Positions 12,601-22,959 of a stretch of 64,000 nucleotides of DNA are shown here, one piece after another. The DNA comes from Chrysogorgia sp. JL179-B06 (lineage: Eukaryota > Cnidaria > Anthozoa > Scleralcyonacea > Chrysogorgiidae), in NCBI GenBank assembly GCA_035772405.1, contig JAYKKM010000472.1:1381501-1445500 (forward strand). Reading direction: 5' to 3'. A program made the position numbers and the translations under genes. The notes beneath the pieces were generated by a model. That model did no database searches, was not told where the DNA came from, and saw nothing but the letters and a program-made list of their open reading frames with translations. Numbering within the stretch: position 1 is the stretch's first letter; each line of letters opens with the position of its first letter.

Positions 12601-13300
12601 CGACGCTGTTGTCTGTCCTTGACTTCAGAAATTAGTTTGCCATAGTTCTTGAATCCTTCTTGTTCAGAAATCTTGTCCAAGTACATCCACAAGTTGGCAT
12701 TCTCCTTCTTGAGATTCTCATGGTCAACATTGGTACCTGCCAATTCCTCATCACTAGCTTTTCTAAGCTCTTTCCTAAGCTCCTCGGCTTCCAATAAACT
12801 ATTGTACAGCTCATTGCAGCGTTTGAAGGATCTGATTTTCTTCCTCCAGGTTCTTTTTCATGGACTTGAGCTCGCAAAGTTCCTGCTCAACGTCGGCTAC
12901 CCTGCGAAGTTCACATTGGCGGATTATGACATTTTTGGTTATCTTCCCATGTCTTACTGCATCACCACCTTTTTCCCCCTTAAATGCGGTTTTGGCTGCC
13001 GAAGCAAGTCTTCGCAGATGCTCCTCGACTCTTACGCTGTCCCTTTTTATTAAAACCGCGTAGCTTTCAGCAAGGAAACAGTTTCGTATGTCCACAAATG
13101 TGAAAGAACTCATATCATTCAGTGTATTCTTAAATTCTTGCCAACTCTTCAGAACTTGGTTGGTAAGATGTATCGTAAAAGCGATTTCGTCAGTACTAAT
13201 ACATTGCCTTTTCACATATTGAAGGCTATGGTTTTGATCCACAGTTATATCATGATTAAACTTTTCGAATTTATAAGATTTTATACAGCTCGTCAGACAT
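9633..13300 (-). pseudogene. six-exon gene of an unnamed coiled-coil/GGDYK/CIWC family, broken, unit 1
   Basis: Exons in minus order: 13300-12196 (coiled coil, then SYLVKQCKTNLNSLCHISR), 11996-11852 (VKISGDGAQMTRRTSF), 11712-11564 (ending IFLGGDYK), 11042-10963 (FLLLLLGFKGATSDHACIWC), about 10290-10108 (NIPLQNVILDELHLMLRIT) and 9935-9633 (NLVAEVLDWD ... YDYTSLMGSD). Junctions are in phase. The first donor is GC (CAG/GCAAGT), the others GT. I remember this motif set from predicted proteins of sponges and cnidarians but cannot name a function; copy number there suggests a mobile or expanded family. Frameshifts sit near 12815 and 12365 and twice in the last exon, all shared with unit 2. A one-T insertion at about 13280 breaks the start only in this copy. 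Confidence 0.65.
10300..10830 (-). pseudogene. LINE 3' fragment (end of ORF2), unit 1
   Basis: A 99-codon minus frame (10791-10492) begins REITDLVFLFKMIHGLVD and continues RTYVFKCSYFVRVTRLWSSL, the conserved region at the C-terminal end of Jockey-superfamily ORF2 proteins. A TTTA-type short repeat (about 10295-10320) marks the probable 3' tail. It is a severely 5'-truncated insertion in the intron between exons 4 and 5 of the host pseudogene, same strand. Confidence 0.7.
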
Positions 13301-13329
13301 AATAAATCATGAAATATTCATGTATTGTT

Positions 13330-14545
13330 TTGTAGTTTGAGAATAATCTTTAATGAGGATACCAACTTCACCCAAGGGTGATTTACAGAAGGGTCCTACC
13401 ATAAGACTAACATAGATAAATTCATTAACAGATAATAAACTAATAAAATTAGATAATATACATAGATAGTGATGTACTTAAATAATAAAGAACAAAGTAG
13501 ATATTATGCATAAATAAAATACATAGATAATAACATAATGAATGTCACTAAATATTATGCATAAATAAAATACATAGATACTAAGTTAAGTTAAACTTCG
13601 CAATTTGTTTTTTTTAAAACCTACTAATGTAGGTGCATCACGAATGGCGAAACATATCTTATTCCAAACAATTGCTGCAAAATTTAATGTAGTCCAATGA
13701 CCCCACCTAGTGTGAGCACTTGACTTACGAACATTATTCTTATGCCTAGTGTTATATTGATGAAAATCCTTATTTAAACTGTATTCAAAATTATGTTCTA
13801 TGAGATTATTATGACACTTATATAAGAAAATAGCACGATGTTCCGCCCTTCTTTGGTCTAATTTTTTCCATGAGAGTTGTGTAAGAGCCTCAGTTGCAGA
13901 GGCAATATGGGGCAAATCCAGTATAATTCGAGCCGCGTTGTTATGTAATACCTGGAGATCTGCCATTAAAGTTAAATTGCCCTTGTCCCCCCAGATAATG
14001 TCTCCATAATCGAAGAGTGGTAAGATATAACTATTAAAAAATGTAATCCTAGCACTGATAGGTAAATACAGCTTAATTCGCCTTAAAAGGCCCAATTTCT
14101 TATTAATCTTAGATTTAAGATAATCAAGGTGGTCATTCCACGTAAGATTTTTATTAATTACTATTCCTAAATAATGGAATGATTGACTTGCTGTGTCTAA
14201 GGGATGACCATCAAAAGAAATGCTTAAATAATCTACTTTACTTAGTCGAGCACTACTCCCTATCAACATAAACTTAGATTTAGGTATATTTAGGGAAAGC
14301 TGATTATCACTTAGCCAGTTCCCGACCTTTATCAGTTCAGAATTTAATTTAGTCTCAATGTCTGAGATTGACTTTGAAGCATAATAAAGAACAGTGTCAT
14401 CTGCATACATAGATATTTTACAGTGCTCAAGTTTCTTAGGTGGATCGTTCATATAAATAATAAATAATAATGGTACCAATATTGAGCCTTGAGCGACACC
14501 AATGGAGACTGTTTCTTTATCAGATTGGGTGTTATTAAACAAGTT
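13330..14545 (-). pseudogene. 5'-truncated LINE: reverse transcriptase C-terminal half, unit 1
   Basis: The frame at 14542-13586 (318 codons) starts inside the RT palm with VAQGSILVPLLF, then MYADDTVLYY (YADD catalytic motif), SQSFHYLGIVINKNLTW, and the usual ORF2 C-terminal region with FNSYILPLFDYGDIIWG. It lacks the endonuclease and RT fingers, so it was truncated on insertion. The 3' UTR (13585 to about 13330) is AT-rich with a duplicated 30 bp segment around ATTATGCATAAATAAAATAC. The protein end differs from unit 2 because of an extra T in a T-run at about 13605. Jockey/CR1 superfamily; the clade is not assigned. Confidence 0.8.
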
Positions 14546-15353
14546 TCACGCGATAAACCGGCAGAATTTTTAACCGGAAGTACAACTATCACGCTGCAAT
14601 ATTTGACACATGAAAAGGAAAGGTTAGTAAACGTTTTCGAGGTCATATTTTTGAATTGCAATGTAGACAAATATTAGAATTCCCTCCCATTTTGGCAAAT
14701 TTCAAAATCTCTTTATGTTTCGCGCTGTTGCGTTTCTTTTGTGAATTTCCAGTCTATTATAAGCAATTTAACTTGCCATTTTGTTTTGACTATTGGGGAA
14801 ATCCGCTTGCGCGTTGCGAGCTCAAATGTCCGGAATAGTTGGCGATGATTGAACATGAAGTATTGCGGATTTTTTTCACACGCTTGAGCTTTTCCCCCTA
14901 AAAAGCGTGTTATAAGAAGCTGTTTTGTTCCTAAATGTTGTTAATATATCAAACTACAACTCATGCCTTCGCCACCTTTAACGACTACTCGCTTTCGAAC
15001 TGTCGCAAATCTATTCCGTTAAAGTTTGTTTACATGTGGGGTCCCCAACGTTTAAAATATCACACATGCGCAGAACGGACTGGACTGCACCTTTAACGAT
15101 ACTAACAAAAATTTCATCAGCATAAACAACAGTGTAAAACTGCAGTAAAACTAACGAAACTTTGCCCAAGTGAAATTTTGGGTTGGGTTGAAATCATCGT
15201 CAACTCAAAACTCATCCCGGCTTTACCGCCTCATGTAATCGCAATTAATATGAATCTCGCCTCATGTAATTGGCCCTTAAATTTGGTAGTTTTAAACTGA
15301 TAATGCTAAAAGTTAATGATTGTACTTGTCTGTGTTAAATGGAACACGTTTAA
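14546..15353. other. non-coding, with a diverged relative of the TTAA MITE (unit 1)
   Basis: Positions about 14848-15095 match, in reverse complement and with divergence, the left 250 bp of the MITE at 43490-43808 (shared GAACATGAAGTATTGCGGAT, CGTGTTATAAGAAGCTG and the end GAACGGACTGGACTGCACCT followed by TTAA). The partner end is not recognisable, so this may be a larger or truncated relative. Nothing else is seen. Confidence 0.6.
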
Positions 15354-15491
15354 AGTCCGTTTTCCACTTCACCATTTCGCTCGTCGCTAGCGAAATATTT
15401 CCATGACATCATTGTGAAAACGGGAAAAAATTATGTCATTGGCGAAATGTTTCTCCAGCGGCGAGCGAAATGGTGAAGTGGAAAACGGTCT
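15354..15491. mobile_element. 138 bp palindromic MITE, unit 1
   Basis: An almost complete palindrome: AGTCCGTTTTCCACTTCACC at the left end against the inverse of AGACCGTTTTCCACTTCACC at the right end, with arms of more than 50 bp through TTTCGCTCGTCGC. There is no coding capacity. Flanks are AT-rich (TTTA/TAAA), but a clean target duplication cannot be fixed. Such a hairpin can form a cruciform or a structured transcript. Confidence 0.75.
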
Positions 15492-15559
15492 TAAAATATA
15501 ACTTCTCAACCAAAACATTGCTTTCACAGCCTTGGAAGCTATTTGACTAGGAAAAAGAA

Positions 15560-16276
15560 GTCATAAGCAAATAGTACAAGAACATCAAGTAAATCAATCT
15601 GCAACGGCAAAGTACTTAGGTATTACGATTCACGAAAATTTTACATGGACGGAGCACGTTAAAGTTATGAGTGCAAAGATAAATAGACGGATCGGTATAT
15701 TAAAGCGTTTACGGCACATTCTTTCTATGGAAGAACTTGTTACTGTATATAACTCCATCATATTACCCCTATTTGACCATGCGGATTTAGTCTGGGGGAT
15801 AAAAACAACAAAGTTTTAATGGTTGATTTACAAATTTTACAAAACAAGGCCGCCAAGGTTATTTTGGGATTACCTCGCGCACACTCGGCTACTGATGCCC
15901 TTCAGAAATTAAATTGGGGAAAGCTAAATATCAGATGTCTACAACATCGTCGCATTGCAATTCATAAATGTCTTCGTGGTATTATGGACACAGAATTAAT
16001 GCTGACTCAGAATTGCAACCGCCATAGCTACTCCACTCGTCAGAGTACAAACCTCTACCTCGCAAAAGCTAAAACAGAATGGGGAAAACAACGTTTCACA
16101 TACCAGGCAGCATATGATTAGAATGATTTAGATAATAACACTAAGAATATAACTAATTTTAACATTTTTAAAAAAACATATTCCCTTGGATAGCTTACAA
16201 TAGTCATTACATGTATTTTATGTATTTTATTATATTTTATGTATTATTTATTATGTATTTATGTATTTTTAATCTT
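15560..16276 (+). pseudogene. LINE 3' fragment, plus strand, unit 1
   Basis: Encodes SATAKYLGITIHENFTW, MSAKINRRIGILKRLRHI, IILPLFDHADLVWG and DLQILQNKAAKVILGLP, the post-RT region of the same LINE type as 13330-14545 but in the opposite orientation. A missing G at about 15797 (five Gs instead of six) breaks the frame here only. The tail is an AT-rich (TGTATTTTA)n-like tract at 16215-16275 that is 9 bp shorter than in unit 2. Confidence 0.75.
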
Positions 16277-19200
16277 TTTTTTTTTTTAAATTTATTTATT
16301 AACTTTACAACCATATATAAATGCGAAAGAATTAAAACTATTAAATTAGAGAAAAAACTTTGAATAACTAAATATATGGTTGAAGGTAAGGTCAACAGGA
16401 CATGAGTAGTCCCATGTGACGACCAACCTTAATGAAAACAAACATAACATACAAATAAAGACCAGAACAAATATACAGTTTACAGAAGACATGACGAATT
16501 AGGAACAACAGCTTAAGTTGAAAGAGCGGCACTTAGAACAGAAGGTTTTCCAAGTGCGCATTCTGTTAACATCGAAAGATGAGTGTAGTAGAGAAGAGTA
16601 GTAAACAGTTAGTCTGTGTTTGAAGAAAACGGATACGGAGGAAACGGATGAACTATTACGAATGGTGGGAGAGAGATTGTTCCAGAGAAGGACAATTCGG
16701 TTGAAAAAAGAGTTCCTATAGAGAGACGTCCTGCAATGGTTGACTTGAAGCAAGTTGTCCTTATTTGAACGGGTGCGAGACGTGCTTTGAGAAGAAAAAG
16801 TGACGAAAGAGGAGATGTCTAGGTCAAAGAGGCCTTGTTTACATTTAAAAAAGAAAACCAGATCCTTTAGTTCAAGCCAGTAGGATATCGGAAGTAAATT
16901 AAGCTTCTTAAGACGTTCAGGATATGACAACTCATAATCCTGAAGGATGAATTTGCTAGCACGTCTTTGAACACCTTCGAGGATCGCAAGATCGCGTGAC
17001 GATCCTTGAGGTGCCCAGATCTCACTACCATAAGACAGATGAGAACGGATGAGAGCAAGAAAAAGAAGCCTGCGGCAACGAATATCAGTCATTTGGGTAC
17101 AATTCCTGTTGAGAAAACCAAGCATACAATTGGCTTTTGCAGTGCAGCTGGCTATGTGTGGGGACCACTTTAGGTCATTGCTGATAACCACACCCAAGTC
17201 TACTTGGCTAGTTATGCTCTTGACTGGTTCGTTGTTAAGAAAGTAGGAATGAGTTGGAGGGTTGCGTTTGCGGGATATCCTGAGTAAAAGCATCTTTGAG
17301 ACATTAAATTTCAATTGCCAGGACAGCGACCAGTTGGACATAGCGTCCAGGTCAAGCTGGAGGAGATCTCGATCATCTGGTGATTGTATAGCACGATAAC
17401 ATTTGCTGTCATCAGCAAAAAGCGCAACAGTACTATTCTTGGTTGCCTCCGGAAGGTCGTTCACATAAAGTATGAATAGGAGAGGACCTATTACACTACC
17501 TTGTGGCACACCAGAGGTAACACTAAGAAAGGATGAGGAAACTCCAACGACAACACACTGTTTGCGATCACGAAGGTAATCGGCAAACCAGTTAAGAAGT
17601 GGACCAGAGATTCCAAACGATTTAAGTTTGAACAAGAGTTTGCTATAGGACACAGAGTCAAACGCTTCAGCAAAGTCAAGATAAACCATGTCAATTTCCT
17701 TACCAGAATCAAGAGTATGACCAAGGTCGTGAAGCACATTCAAAAGTTGAGTAACACATGACCTATGGCAACGAAAGCCGTGTTGAAGGTCATGCAAAGA
17801 GTTCTTAACAAAAGAATAAACCTGATTGAAAATTAGACGTTCTAGAACTTTGCAGACTTGGGATAATAATGAAACTGGTCAGTAGTTTGTGGCCTCGTGA
17901 GCGTCGCCTTTCTTGGGTATGGGCACGACATTTGCAGATTTCCATTCAGAAGGGAAAACACCCTGCTGAAGAGATAGCTCAAATAGAGCAGTCAAAGATG
18001 GGCGATTACTTCAGAACATCGCTTTAGAATATAAGCTGGTATACCCGTCAGGACCAGTAGCCTTAGAGGGTGACAAATTGAACAACAATGACTGAACGTC
18101 AGATTCAGATATAGTTAATGAGTCAAGAGAGTTAGATGTTGAGTTAGAAGGAGAGATAAGAGGTGAAGAACTTGTGTCGGAGTCGGAGATAAAGACTGAC
18201 GCAAAATATTGGTTAAAGCCTCCGCTTTTTCCTCTGCAGAAAAACGTTTCTGACCATTCAATTTAATCACGTCGGGGATAGAGGATTTTGAGGATTTACT
18301 CTTAAAGAATCTCCAAAATGATTTAGGATCATTGAACACATTTTCGGACAGTCCAGAGAGATATTCTCTCTTCTTGGAATTCATCCAACACTTGACGTGT
18401 TGCCGAGTTCTGCGGAATTTCTCCCAAAGTTGAGGTGAGTTCTTAGCCTTTCTCCTTAGTGACTCTTTCATTTTCGTTTTTCCACTTTGACCAGGCAAGA
18501 TTTACGTCGTGACTTTCGTTGAGGACTATATCTACTAGTGCAGTGATCCTGAGACAGTTAATGAGGCCAACGAAATCTCCCTTAGAGTAATCATATACTA
18601 TACGTTTGGAAGATTGTTTAGGTTGTTGATGGAGTTTTAAGTCGAAAAATATTGCTTTGTGATCAGAGTGCAGAGAGATGGATTCGTCATCAGTAACTTC
18701 GAAGTTGTTGGTCAAATGTTCGTTTGTAGTTAAAACCAGGTCGATAAGATTGTTACCGCGGGTAGGCGAGTTTATCAATTGTAGGTAACTAAACTCAGTG
18801 ACAATGTCAATGAAACTAGATTCTGAACTTGAGTTAGAGAAGCCTGAACCATTAGACCATTGGATGTTAGGGTAGTTAAAATCACCAATTAGAACGACAT
18901 CTCTGAATTGTGAATCTTGAACAAATTTTAAAAATCGGGATAGTTCATGAATAAAATCAATGGTGGAGTCAGGTGGACGGTAACAGACAGTAACAAGTAC
19001 TTTACTGGACGAGGAGTTAATGACAACAGATGCAAGTTCTAATGAATTAGCTTGTACCCAACAGGTAAGATTTCATCATCACACACATGACTAGAGAGCA
19101 AAGTCTCCACCAAAGCAATCACATCTATACTGTTGCCATAAACAACGTCATGTAGACAGGATAGCTTATTCACGACGCAATTAGTTCTAGAGTTAAGATA

Positions 19201-19740
19201 GTTTGCCTTCAGACTTCTGACGTTCTGATACAAAACATTAAATGAAAAACGGGCTCTGGTGTTGATTAGTCCTCGCACAATAGGTGGTGATGTTGAAATG
19301 CTGCAGTCAGGACCAGGATTGGTTGAAATGTCATTAGATAGAGATATTAGAATTATAGAAATGGAGAAGTTCATGGCAATATGAAATACACGGATTAATT
19401 TCCTATCTGAGGAGAGAGGCTTGGCGGAGGTTGAGCGACTGGAGATATGATGAGAATATTCGTTCATATTTGGATTAGACAACAATTGTGACACGTACAA
19501 AATTTCACAGTTGAGATCAGCGGGTGTGGATTGGGACAAGACTCGGGTAAAACTTGATAGGTATATGAATATGTGCATAATAACCAGTAAGTTACGCGGC
19601 GACAAAGATAGTGCAACAAATGCCACAGTTGACTTGATAATAATTATCAGGGGAAATCCCGCAGCTGGTGTCAAAACGTTGTAATTACAAAAGACCAAAG
19701 TCTCAGGTTTCCGTGACCAAGGGCAAAGTTCAAATTACGA
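16277..19740 (-). pseudogene. near full-length LINE, endonuclease plus RT, with 2A-like motif, unit 1
   Basis: In minus order: an N-terminal region with hydrophobic segments (19698 onward) and SNDISTNPGPD (NPGP at codons 127-130); endonuclease with LYQNVRSLK, VIALVETLL, VLIGDFNYPN and SLHSDHKAIF; RT with SKATGPDG, an interrupted NY*PVSLL, YLDFAEAFDSV, SGVPQGSVIGPLLF, FADDSKCY; then the C-terminal WAPQG/VQRRASKFIL region. A 13-base poly-A ends it at 16277-16289. Shared lesions: a deletion in the endonuclease near 19035, frameshifts near 18490 and 18210, and a TGA at about 17878-17880 where CGA (Arg) is expected. Unit 1 alone has three further indels (about 17553, 18007, 18046). Jockey/CR1-superfamily; dead. 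Confidence 0.82.
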
Positions 19741-20819
19741 CGATCTTGAAGCATCTATGTATTTGCAATTGTATTCTAAATTTGTATTCTAAATGCAATC
19801 TATTTTTATTTTGTATTTTAAGGTTTTAATAATCTATGTATTTAATAATCTTGTATTTTAAGGTTTATAGTTAGGGCTTCATTAAAAAGCATCTTAAGAT
19901 GAATGAATTCCCTCATTAAATATTATAATCATCATCATCATAAGAGTTGCCTGCAGATGAGGCTAACTTCTGCCAACTGAAACTCGTAAAAAGCCGATTC
20001 TTTTTAGCGGGTGTCGCACCCCCTTCCAGCTCCGAGTCAAGACGAAATGAGCAAATCAAATAGAGAGCCTTATCATTGTTTTGTGTTCTGTTTATAAATA
20101 ATTAAATAACTATAATAACTAAATAAATGTTTTCTTATTGAAAACTGAAAATCATGGAAAACTAAATCTTTATGCCCTGGTAGCCGGGTTTTTTACACTC
20201 GTGAAATGTTAAAATCCTGTATAGTCTGTGGGTCCGTAGTTTCAATTGACACTACAGCTATTATTGGAATACACTGAGTGTTGGGCGCCACTTTTCTTGG
20301 GCTAAAGTATAGCAAACGCGAAGTTTAACATCAAATTGAATTAAATTTTATTTCCATCGCATTTTAGCCTCATATCCATGTAAACAACCTCTGTTTGTCA
20401 GTGTTTGAGCATATTTATTCAAAGTAAAGGCACGGCCATGTTTAGTCGCAAAATAACATATTACACCATTAACCGTGCTTACATGCAACGGCATCAATTT
20501 TTCAACCGGCAAAATACGTTACGTTAAAAATTTTCGTTAAAAATCATCCCGTGAAACAAATAGTGAAACATCACATTTAAAATCGCTGTAGGCTAAAGGT
20601 TCACCACACGCACCGTGTAAACAATCGCATTCAACAAAAACAGCTCGCCAATTTCAATGTCCATCACCATAAATCCTTAGAACATATAGTGAATCAAGTG
20701 AAATGCCTATATAGAGGCGGTAGCGCTCTGTGCAGGCTAAGAGGCAGGTCGATGTACAATTACGCACTCAATAAAGCGTCACTTCACATTTATAAATTCT
20801 TGCTCCAGTACTCATGGCG
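19741..20819. other. non-coding stretch, unit 1
   Basis: No supported gene. The first 200 bp (to about 19945) is AT-rich with TCATCATCATCAT and may be the remaining 3' UTR of the plus-strand LINE split by the minus-strand LINE (inference). The rest shows nothing recognisable. Confidence 0.5.
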
Positions 20820-21174
20820 GGTCCTACTAATTACTGCCCGGGAGTATAAAATGACCGCCCGAGACTGCCCGGGAGTATAAAATGACCGCCTGAGACTGCC
20901 CGAGAGTATTATATGACTGTCTGAGACATATTACGTGTTCCTTTATGTAGTAGTATTGTTTTTCTACCTAAATACTTGACTGAAAAGTTTTATTTGGCGC
21001 GAGAAACGCGATATTTTTTTTGAGAAAATGCGCAGACTTTGCAGGATTTTCGTGCCGCTAATTTTAGCATTTTTACCGAATTCTAATAGATTTTTAGCGA
21101 AACATATTTAATATACATCTATAATCCTATATAAAGAGGCCTAGTTCAGTATAATATCGAATAAATCCACATTT
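20820..21174. mobile_element. orphan left end of the MULE, unit 1
   Basis: Matches 34160-34514, the left terminal repeat and adjoining bases of the MULE, starting GGTCCTACTAATTACTGCCC. It is cut off at 21174 by the duplication junction and has no partner end or transposase. It contains GAGTATAAAATGACCGCC-type direct repeats at about 30 bp spacing. Confidence 0.85.
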
Positions 21175-22959
21175 TTACTCAGAGCATAAATACATGATAC
21201 TATTAAAGCTAATTCGTTTAACGCAAAATATTTCTGTCTCTGGTTTCAATCTAGCTAGTTTCAATCAAGCACATGTAACTTTTCAATTTCATCCTGAAAT
21301 GATTTGTTTCCTTTAATATTAAAATATTGCGTATTCTTTTGCTCCCAAGACGTTCAATTGTTTTCAATTTTCGTCCGAAAACGTTTAGTTTTCCCTCTGT
21401 AAAAGTTCTCTTCCTCCAAAAATCGCTCAACAAGTTTATTCCCTATAAAACTAAAGACGCTCAAATATATATTTCTGGCAACGACTCTAGTCTTGAGAGG
21501 CTTCTAAAATGTTTTTTAAATGAATTAATGCATATTTGCATCGACTCATGACACTGATCGATGTAAAACATAATGGAAAAACCGAGGTGATTAACAATTT
21601 CAAATTTATGATAATTTATCGTATAAGTACTCACCAAATTTGTAAAAGATTTATATAATATATATATACTAGGTTAAAATGCTCCCTTTTTTGTGCATTG
21701 TGAATCTGCAAACACGGGCAGGCCCCAGCAATAATTATGCGTCGTTTACAGAGAACTTTGTGTAATTGTTCTCTTTGCTTTACACAGTATTCTAGAACAT
21801 GGCTGAAGTTTTCGCTGAATAGACAAAGGTGAAACATGCTCGTCAGATTTGTGGGTACAAGTTAGTTATCGCAGTCCACCGTCTTTCAAATAATATATGT
21901 AAATTAAGCCGAACGAGTACGCACAAATTTGTAAATTTAGCAAATATATCAACAGCACATGTTTGCTTACCTAGTCTTGAACCAAAGCCAATCGATATAC
22001 CAAGTTTAATCTGTGATGAAATGTAATGACATTAAGAAACTGAAACAGGCTAAAATTGACATATTAAATAGATAAAACTAAAAAAATGTGACGATTTACA
22101 AATTTTCTTACCTAGATTGCCAGAAGGTCCAAGGGGAAAGAAAGCACATGGTCAGAACAAACGATAATATAGTTGTTCTGCGCATTGCATGTTGGGTCTA
22201 CAATGCAATGTGCTAAGGCAAAATTAAAAAAAGTCCAGCTGCATGATTTAGGTCTGCTACCTTGCTCGCTCGCTGCGGCAGCAACAAGGTCACGACCAAC
22301 AAGATCACGGCAACAACATGTACACTTGACTTGTTAAAATTTTGTCTCCGCATGGCCAGTCTCCAGCAGGGCTCCAGATATCTGCTGCGCAGACAACTGG
22401 CCAGTGGGCATTTGTCTGTGCACGCGCGGTAAATCACAGCGCGTCGGTTCGTTGATAATTCGTGCGTGTTTTACCCGCGAAAATAGAAATAGTATTAAAA
22501 TAACAGCTTGCCGAGGTTTGGCCGGTCTTTTGATTTACTCTTAAATGAGATACCACTTCTGTTTTATTTTTATTTTTTTGAGACTGCTCTGGGAAAGCCA
22601 CTAACCAACCCCTTCAACCATGGAGTATAAAGTGGGGAATCCTGCCGTAACTGATGTTGTTTTTGCTGTTTTGCCTTGTGGTATCAACCCATACCAGTAT
22701 AGCCCAAGTTAACGCCTAGCGGGCGTCTTGTTTATAATGTAGTACCCTTATCAATGATTGAAATGATTGTGGAAAGTAGAGTGATGTGACAAAAGAGAGA
22801 TTTGTGACATTTTTGCAAAGTAGTAGAGTACTGTACATAATTTATACCATCAAAGGGCAAGTGTGAAATGGGGTGAATTTGGGTAGTTTTCCCTATTCAT
22901 TCTATTTCATACTTGTTCAAATGTGGGTTAATATTAGTGTGAAACAATATATACAGTAC

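Larger units (their letters stand above)
7846..21174. repeat. tandem duplication, unit 1 (13,329 bp)
   Basis: Unit 1 is repeated head to tail as 21175-34514. Starting at TTACTCAGAGCATAAATACA (7846 and 21175), every feature recurs at an offset of 13,325-13,340 bp. The right edge ATAAATCCACATTTTT recurs at 21161 and 34501. Only about 2 bp of microhomology is shared at the junction. By eye the units differ by about ten indels (a 2 bp TA-repeat step at 8331, single-base changes in T, G, C and A runs, one 3 bp and one 9 bp change) and a few substitutions. It is either a very recent tandem duplication or a false duplication in assembly. Confidence 0.95.

Noticed and set aside
12649..13053. 134-codon plus-strand frame (and its copy at 25976-26380)
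   Set aside because: Antisense to the coiled-coil exon of the six-exon gene; Ser/Phe/Leu-rich composition is what the reverse of a coiled coil gives.
16499..17797. Telomerase or retroviral reverse transcriptase
   Set aside because: GVPQGS, FADD and the WAPQ/VQRR C-terminal region with an upstream AP-endonuclease identify a Jockey/CR1-type LINE; no LTR, gag or integrase is present.
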